Part shown: positions 57,798 through 64,000 of the stretch, in pieces
Position numbering within the stretch: position 1 is the stretch's first letter
Layout of the letters: every line of letters starts with the position of its first letter
Assembly (NCBI GenBank): GCA_028023455.1
Contig: JAQFVV010012535.1
Coordinates: 930,001 to 994,000 of the forward strand
Origin: Epiperipatus broadwayi
Lineage: Eukaryota; Onychophora; Udeonychophora; Euonychophora; Peripatidae
DNA: 64,000 bases
Direction: 5' to 3'
The notes under the pieces: model-generated
What the model was told of the DNA's origin: nothing
What the model saw: the letters and a program-made list of their open reading frames with translations, nothing else
Database searches by the model: none
Made by a program: the position numbers and the translations under genes

Positions 57798-58010
57798 CAT
57801 TGCTAGGTTTATATTAAGATAGCAAATTTTCAAACTTTAATGGACAGATTTCAGTCTTTTCCACTCTCCAACTCTTCATTCATATATATCATTGAAAATC
57901 TGATAATGGTGGGTTCATGGCCCTGTTGCCAATTTTTGGTGTGTCATTCCCATGTTGACCATAAATCAATCTGATCCCTCATATGTATGACCTTTCTGAA
58001 TATGTTGTAA
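57796..58010. repeat. palindromic repeat family, inner arm
   Basis: ATTAAGATAGCAAATTTTCA, ACTTTAATGGACAG, CAATTTTTGGTG and CATGTTGACCATAAATCAAT match 20130-20330 in order. The partner arm is missing. Confidence 0.65.
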
Positions 58011-58444
58011 TTAAATACCTGTATAGTATTGTAATGGTCATATTTGCACACAACAAAATCTAGAGTTCTGATAATTATCCCAAACCTGATCTAGATGAGA
58101 GGTTGAGACCTCAAATCAAATTGCATTTCAGTTTCTTCACCAACACTCCATGATTTACTACTCTATGGATGGAAAATAGGAGGTTACACTCAGTCTCAAT
58201 TTATTTTGCAAGCCGGCAGTAGAACAGGGTGGAATATGAGATTCAGAGAATGGTTAATAAATTAGCAATTAATTAAATAAACACATACACATATGGCTTA
58301 CTGAGATAATACATATATTAATAATTAATATTAACACGGAATATATTTGGATAAGATTTATTTATTTATTTATTTACTTATTTATGTCAGAATTAAGAAA
58401 CAAATTATTTTAATCAAAAAATTAGCACATCAGTTTTTACTTCC
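58011..58444. other. non-coding DNA
   Basis: Slightly less AT-rich at 58075-58240; possibly more of the preceding repeat. A TTTA run lies at about 58356-58385. Confidence 0.45.
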
Positions 58445-58642
58445 CATTTTTTAGAAATTGGTCACAAACCAGATTTTGGCAATACAAAAATACTTGCTAA
58501 TTTGGAAAGATATGATTTAAGAACCATGAGAAAGTCGATTGAAATATTAAAGAGACCTACTGGTTTAAATAGGGCTGACAAAGCACAATGTATTCCAGCT
58601 ATGTGGAAACCTCTCATTTTATATAATAATAACTTAAATTAA
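58445..58642 (+). pseudogene. Penelope-like element, C-terminal fragment
   Basis: A frame of 65 codons plus stop, without an initiating Met, reads HFLEIGHKPDFGNTKILANL, then LRTMRKSIEILKRP and IPAMWKPLI. This is the end of the GIY-YIG region in Penelope-like elements (compare REAIEILKRP...PIWKDFF at 39.9 kb). The GIY-YIG core and RT are absent, so it is a fragment. It is only moderately similar to the other copy, hence a different lineage. Confidence 0.75.
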
Positions 58643-58887
58643 TAGGTAAAAAAACTGAGGGAAATAAACATTTTGATAAGCCTCATTTTTTGAATGCTGA
58701 AGTATTTCAAATTGAATCTATCTTGCACTCAGTCACATTATTGTTTAAGATCTAATGATTTTTTTTCAAAAGTTAACCTTAATAATGGTGGATGCTAGTC
58801 CATCAAAATATTGGTATGTAATTGAAAATGATACATGGTTCAGCCCAAAAATCAATAATTTATCTACATCATACAACCATGAAAACA

Positions 58888-58919
<32 letters not shown>

Positions 58920-59329
58920 TTTCATGTATATATATATATATAAAATAAAGGAAAAGTAGAAAATAAAGGAAAAGTAGAAATAAACACAAACATACATTTT
59001 TGTAGATATTTTCTACATTCACTGGGAATAATAATAACTATAAAGTATTAAATAACTCTGGATTTAAAAGAGAATTTTATTATAAATAAACATTTAAAAA
59101 GATCTAAATAAATATTAATATTTTTATTCTGATTTTGAAAACAAGTATGTTTTATGATTTGATTTCTATTATCTATTTTGAAATCATTTTTAATTAATTG
59201 AACAAAGTTTCTGTTTAGTAGAAGTCTAAAAGTAGCTTTTGATTAAAAAATTTTTTAATCAAGATAAGAAAGGGCAGTTTTTAATTGAAAACTTTTTAAT
59301 TTAAGGTGTTTTTATCACCTCAGATGACT
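58643..59329. other. AT-rich non-coding DNA
   Basis: The first part may be the 3' end of the Penelope-like fragment. (TA)n runs lie at about 58896-58941, and AATAAAGGAAAAGTAGAAA is duplicated at about 58944-58980. Confidence 0.5.
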
Positions 59330-59365
59330 TATAAAAAGGGTTGATAAAAATATCAGTTCAGTTGG
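59330..59365 (+). promoter_or_regulatory. candidate TATA/initiator promoter
   Basis: TATAAAAAG at 59330-59338 is followed by TCAGTTCAGTTGG starting at 59353, with overlapping initiator-like TCAGTT motifs 25-30 bp downstream. Spacing and sequence fit a metazoan Pol II core promoter. It could drive a cellular gene or be the core of an unrecognised LTR. Confidence 0.45.
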
Positions 59366-59814
59366 CGTCAATATTTTTTGAGAAGCAATAGGGCAAATTG
59401 GCCAGCTGTAAAGTTTTTAATATTTTTGAGAAGCAGTGTGGAGGTTAGTTTGCTGTAGTTTGCAACAGTTGGTTTTAGTTAGCCAGAAAGATGGCTGTCT
59501 GATTTATATAGAGCTCTCATGAGATGTAGCTGAAGTTAACGCAAGAAATCCAGAAGCAGTCTATTGATATGGGGACTTTAGATGCACCTAGAAGAAAGAT
59601 CCACTTCTCTGTCTCTATACCTTAAATATGGACAAGACAGCTGGCTGACCTGAAGTATATATCAAACCAAATCAAGACCAACTTATGTGATATGAACCTT
59701 CCTGATTACAACAATACTGGGCATCAAGAGAAACCATCAGTGGATGAAGAATTAATCATACATATGCTATTTCAGCTATATGCAGAGAAGCAACAGATAA
59801 ACATTATATAGATG
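59355..59814 (+). other. candidate first exon or leader ending in a splice donor
   Basis: The block after the promoter is less AT-rich than its surroundings and ends ATATAGATG|GTAAGTTT, a good splice donor at 59815. A frame open from about 59620 to a TAG at about 59809-59811 encodes WTRQLADLKYISNQIKTN and later SVDEELIIHMLFQLYAEKQ, which I do not recognise. Several earlier ATGs are quickly followed by stops. An ATG sits directly at the donor. It could be a non-coding first exon or the leader of a retroelement. Confidence 0.3.
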
Positions 59815-62800
59815 GTAAGTTTCTTTAAAATCCTTAAAATGACTTTTAAATTTATAACTTAATAACTTAAAGTAAAACAAATGAATAATTTGTTTGAGTC
59901 ATACATCTAAAAGAAATGAGTAAACCATAGATGATTTTATATATATTATTAAAGAAATTGTTTTTAGTAACACCTTTTAAAAATGACATTTTAAATATAT
60001 AACTTTAAATGCAAATAATTTTTGCTTAAATTAAAGAAGCTTGTAAGAGAATTATTGTTAAACATTTGATGTTTATTATTATTGTTAAACATTTAATTAA
60101 TATTAACCTGTTAAAAAGAAAAAAAAGGTTGATAGTATTTTTTTAAAAGAAAAACTAATCAATAAACAGTTGAATGTACTACAAAATAATGAATAAAAGT
60201 TTATGTATTTTGACCAAGAAATTAATTATTGAAAGTATATTTTGAATAACTTTTATGTTAAATTAAAATATGATATAAACTTCAATGTGTGAATACACAC
60301 ACTCATATATGTAAAATTTTATTTTATTATTTCACAACAATTCAGTTATGTCTAGTAAATTATAATACCATGTGTGTCTATATATCAATGCACATCAGAT
60401 AGACATGTATATGTAAATTTTAATCACTTATAGTATTTTTTACACAACTGAAATTTTTAATTATTTATTGTATTTGTATGCTGATTGAAATATTTTCATC
60501 AATTATAATGAATGTTGTGTGCATGCATATATCAATGAGTATCAAATAGATACAGATAAAATATAATCATTTTTGTCATTATTGAATATCAATTGAAATA
60601 TATTCATTGTATATTAAAGAATGTACATCTGTGCAGATAAATATCTGTTGTAAGTGAATCCATTAAGAGGTATTGAAAACCACATTGTAATAAATTGAAT
60701 TTTGTTTTTATATTAAATAACACATATAGGCAAATTTTAATCATTTATTATATTTATATGATGATTGAAATGTAAATCAATTGTATTGCACATGTCTGTG
60801 CATATATCAAGGAGTGTCAAATAAACACATGTAAATTTTAATCATTTGTTATTATTAAATATCAATTTCAAAAATGTTCATTTTATATTAAGCCACATGT
60901 CTGTATGCTGTCTGGTTTTAAATAAATCTCTTAGAACATATATGTAAATCAATGTAATAACTTGAATTTTGTAAATCATATATATGTAATTCACAATGTG
61001 ATAATTTTTTATTATATAATAGTAAAAATCAGAAAGGTTAATTTATGTGTGCATAGCCTTATTCTAGAGACCTGAATATCATTTTTATTATTGTTAATAA
61101 ACTTGTATTTAATTGGTAAAAATTGTATTGCATCATCTCTTGGTGATCATAACAGTATTTGAGCTTGTGTTCTTTTAAGCTAGATTCATGCATAACAGTC
61201 TGATTATATGAATGGGGATGACTTTTAGTGCTTTTGGGCATCCAGTGATGATAATTCTGGTTGGCACATAAGATTATATTCTTTAAAGCCCTGCACTACA
61301 TTTTATTCAGTTTAGTCTATTAGAATTTAAGCTTATAATTGGCCAATACATTAATGGGTCTAAGGACCAGAGCATTGATGCTGATCAGCATGTTTTAATG
61401 TCCCAGCATTATTTTTTGATGATTATGTATCCTAATGGATAAGCATTAATTTGGCACATCCAAATTAATGTTTAAATATTTGCCCCAAGCTGGCAAAGGC
61501 TAAATAGTTGGCCTAGTCTACAGTAAACCATTTCAAATCCAGTCATAAGATGGAATGTTGATTTATTGTATTGATGTATTTCATTATTGATCATTCATGA
61601 TGAAGAATGACTTATTTATACTTATTGATAATGCTAGTGGATTTATAGTTAATCATGGTTGCTCTAAGGAGTTAACTGATCTTAGCTGTATGATCTCACA
61701 GAGATCTCTTGATCTCATGCTCTTATAAATATTAGATTATTTATATATTTTTGATATTAAACATTACTTTAATATCATACTTTCTAATAATATCTCTACA
61801 TCTTCTAATATCTCTTTAGATTACTTAAATATTACTTTAATACTAATATCTTAAATTTTATTATTTGAAATATTTGAACTCCAGGTTGATGATGATTTTC
61901 CATTACTCCAGGTTCACCCCTCTCTACTATATATATATATATGTGTGTGTGTGTGCGTGTATGTGTGTGATCAAATTTCAAATCAAAACTTGTTCATGTT
62001 CTTGTTCATAATGTTGGTGAGGTTTATTAAACATAATATTATAAAAGTTGTCTTATTAATAATTTTTTATTGAATTATTTTTAATATATATATATTGTTT
62101 TAACTTAATTTCTTTTTTTTCTGTTGTTTGGGTGGGAAATATTTTTTAAAATTAATGCATTTATTTGATATTAAGGTTTAATCTAATTTATATACTTTAC
62201 TGATTGAGAATAGATAATCTATCTAATTATGGTAGTTTAAAAACAATTTATTTCTCATCTTGTGTTTCTTTGTAAAAAAAAAAATTAAATCTAGAAAGTT
62301 TAATGAAAATTAATGTAAGAAACGGGAAAGAAAAAAAAATTTGAATTTTTTTTTTTTTTTGTAAACCAAAGAAATGTCATTTTGTTATTTAAAAAGTATA
62401 ATTAGTCAAAAATAATTAAAAGACTAAAATGATATAATGGTACAGATAACATAATTGCCTGTCCATTTATGGATAGTATATATAAATTAGAGTAGGGGAA
62501 CCAGAAGATGCTTTGGGAACCTGAAGGAGAGGAGAGCTCAGAAAAAAAGAAGAAAGGGAACTGCCTTCATAAAAAAAAATAATACTAATAAATTGAAAAG
62601 CATTTTGACAATTTAAGAGACTTTATTAATAATATGGTCACAGGGGGGGGGGGGTTAGTTAGTCTGAATGACATCTCTGATCTGTTCAAAAATGCACTGT
62701 ATTATGAACTCTCATTAAATTACTATGGCTAATCATACTATAGTTGAAGATTTCACTGTAAGGGGATAAAACTGTTATTAGTACTCTAGTTAATACCTGA

Positions 62801-63500
62801 AGCCATGTAATCATCAGATAGCTTAAAGAGTGAGTTGTTTCTTTCATGACTCATGACCCATGTAAAAAAACAAGCCATTGTTTGCCACCCCTAGACAATT
62901 TTTATAAACATATCAATGATGAACGTACAGCCCTTATTCTGGTTGTAACAAATGGTAAAAGGTCAACCAAATAAAGCATTGGACTTACATATAAATTATA
63001 TTCCAAAGGTTCATATCTATTTTGATCAATTGGTAGGTAAAATTTAATTTTTATCTAGATAAAAGGCCTTAAACATTATTATTTCCACATATTTTAATAT
63101 TTTTTTGAATCTTAATATTTATTGTTATTACTTTTATGCATGTTTTAATTATAATATTTATGCAAAAAATGGTATTAATCATTTATGTAAGCAAATAGGA
63201 GTTTGTTTGAAAGTATTCACTCACATTTCCACTGTTCTTTCTTTGGCATGAATATATCTTAGTTTTTTCAAATGAAAGTAGTGTGATAGCTGCTATAGCA
63301 GCAGCTGATTTGTTGACATGTTGTTTTCTTTTTAAAATTGCATGAAAACTATAAGCATGATATTTACAAATTCCCAGAATTCTCTGCTGTTTGAGTTTCT
63401 TTTTAAATGGCATATTATATGTTAAAATTGGACAGAATTTGAATTTTTTATTAACATTTTTATTAATAAGTTCATTTAATTTTTTTGCTTTTCTGCTCAG
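59815..63500. other. AT-rich DNA, possibly an intron, with degenerate long-period repeats
   Basis: At about 60290-61000 similar blocks recur: CATATATCAA(T/G)G followed by AGTATCAAATAGA or AGTGTCAAATAAA, and AAATTTTAATCA(C/T)TTAT. This suggests a decayed tandem array. (TA)n(TG)n lies at about 61929-61968. A run of 12 G occupies 62643-62654, striking in such AT-rich DNA. No exon is supported. Confidence 0.4.
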
Positions 63501-63620
63501 TTTACTAGATTGGATGAAGAAGACAAAGGCACAATTTTTATATCAGCAAGGCTTTGTAATAAAATGGATTAAAGATATCTCGATGATTCAAGACCTTCAT
63601 CCTGATAAAAACGTAATATC
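63501..63620 (+). CDS. candidate internal exon, product unknown
   Basis: TTTTTTGCTTTTCTGCTCAG precedes and GTAAGTATT follows a 120-nt block that stays open in one frame. That frame reads LLDWMKKTKAQFLYQQGF and then VIKWIKDISMIQDLHPDKN, entering with one leftover base and leaving with two. Composition looks protein-like (alternating charged and hydrophobic residues, probably helical), but I recognise no family. Another frame is open for about 23 codons only. It may belong with the promoter-leader at 59.3 kb on the same strand, separated by a 3.7-kb intron. Confidence 0.45.
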
Positions 63621-64000
63621 GTAAGTATTCAATTTTAATTTTTTTTTTTATTTGCGTAGCATTTTAAGTTTTTCTATTATTTGCATAGTATTATTTTAAA
63701 TTTTTTTATTATCTGGTAAATGATAATTTATTAATGTTTGCATTTGTAATAGTGTGTGTAGTATATAAATTATACTTGTATTCAAATATAATGCAGTGCT
63801 ATATGTACAATGTAATTTTAGGGCTCTGATCCAAGTTTGAGGCAACCTTATTTTATAAACATAATGATTCTCAAAAGATATAATAATTTATTAGTAAATT
63901 TATATTTGTATTAATGTTTTCATTTGCATGTCTGTGATTGCATAACAAGTAATGATTTATATATAAAATTAAGGTATTATAGAACAGTGCAATATAAATT
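63621..64000. other. AT-rich DNA, possible intron
   Basis: Starts with the GTAAGT donor of the preceding candidate exon. Nothing else is recognised up to the window end. Confidence 0.5.

Overview
This window reads as AT-rich nuclear DNA from a metazoan, probably an invertebrate. There are no bacterial-style operons, and long open frames are almost absent outside mobile elements. The window is full of Ty3/gypsy, RTE-type LINE and Penelope-like elements, tRNA-like relics, microsatellites and foldback repeats. I cannot name the phylum from the sequence. The only confident cellular gene piece is one 99-nt exon of the PEBP (phosphatidylethanolamine-binding protein) family on the minus strand at 40562-40660, with matching splice sites. 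A second possible exon (63501-63620, plus) and a TATA/initiator-bearing leader ending in a splice donor (59330-59814) may belong to another gene, but I do not recognise a product. Everything else looks like intron or intergenic DNA.

Layout. At 0.8-5.5 kb a decayed retrotransposon ORF1 (two zinc knuckles, acidic tandem repeats) is split by a 2.5-kb near-perfect palindrome. The palindrome has Penelope-type ends carrying hammerhead-ribozyme-like cores and sits between 11-bp target duplications. At 5.5-12 kb lie AT-rich DNA, tRNA-like relics and a large palindromic repeat. At 12-17.2 kb there is a strongly decayed minus-strand Ty3/gypsy element whose RT and integrase can still be read through many stops. 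At 17.2-19.5 kb there are two RTE-type LINE copies. At 20-26.4 kb several foldback families occur, plus a less AT-rich block with a TATA-like promoter. At 26.8-29.1 kb a plus-strand gypsy relic has lost its RT.

The centre (29.9-38.6 kb) is the most structured part. A TIR element with an 8-bp target duplication carries a roughly 60-bp tandem array, and a Ty3/gypsy element with 686-bp LTRs and a 5-bp target duplication has inserted into that array. Sixty-two bases further on is a second TIR element, also with an 8-bp target duplication, the same first bases and internal tandem repeats.

At 39.3-40.2 kb is an internally truncated Penelope-like element with a readable GIY-YIG endonuclease between inverted terminal repeats. 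The PEBP exon follows. A 2.1-kb direct duplication lies at 46.9-51.6 kb, a 3-4 unit tandem repeat at 53.5 kb, primer-binding-site-like motifs at 56.2-56.6 kb, a foldback related to one at 25.5 kb at 57.6 kb, a Penelope C-terminal fragment at 58.5 kb, and long AT-rich stretches to the end.

All calls come from reading the sequence by eye. Coordinates of decayed elements are approximate unless target duplications or splice sites fix them. No element here looks fully autonomous.
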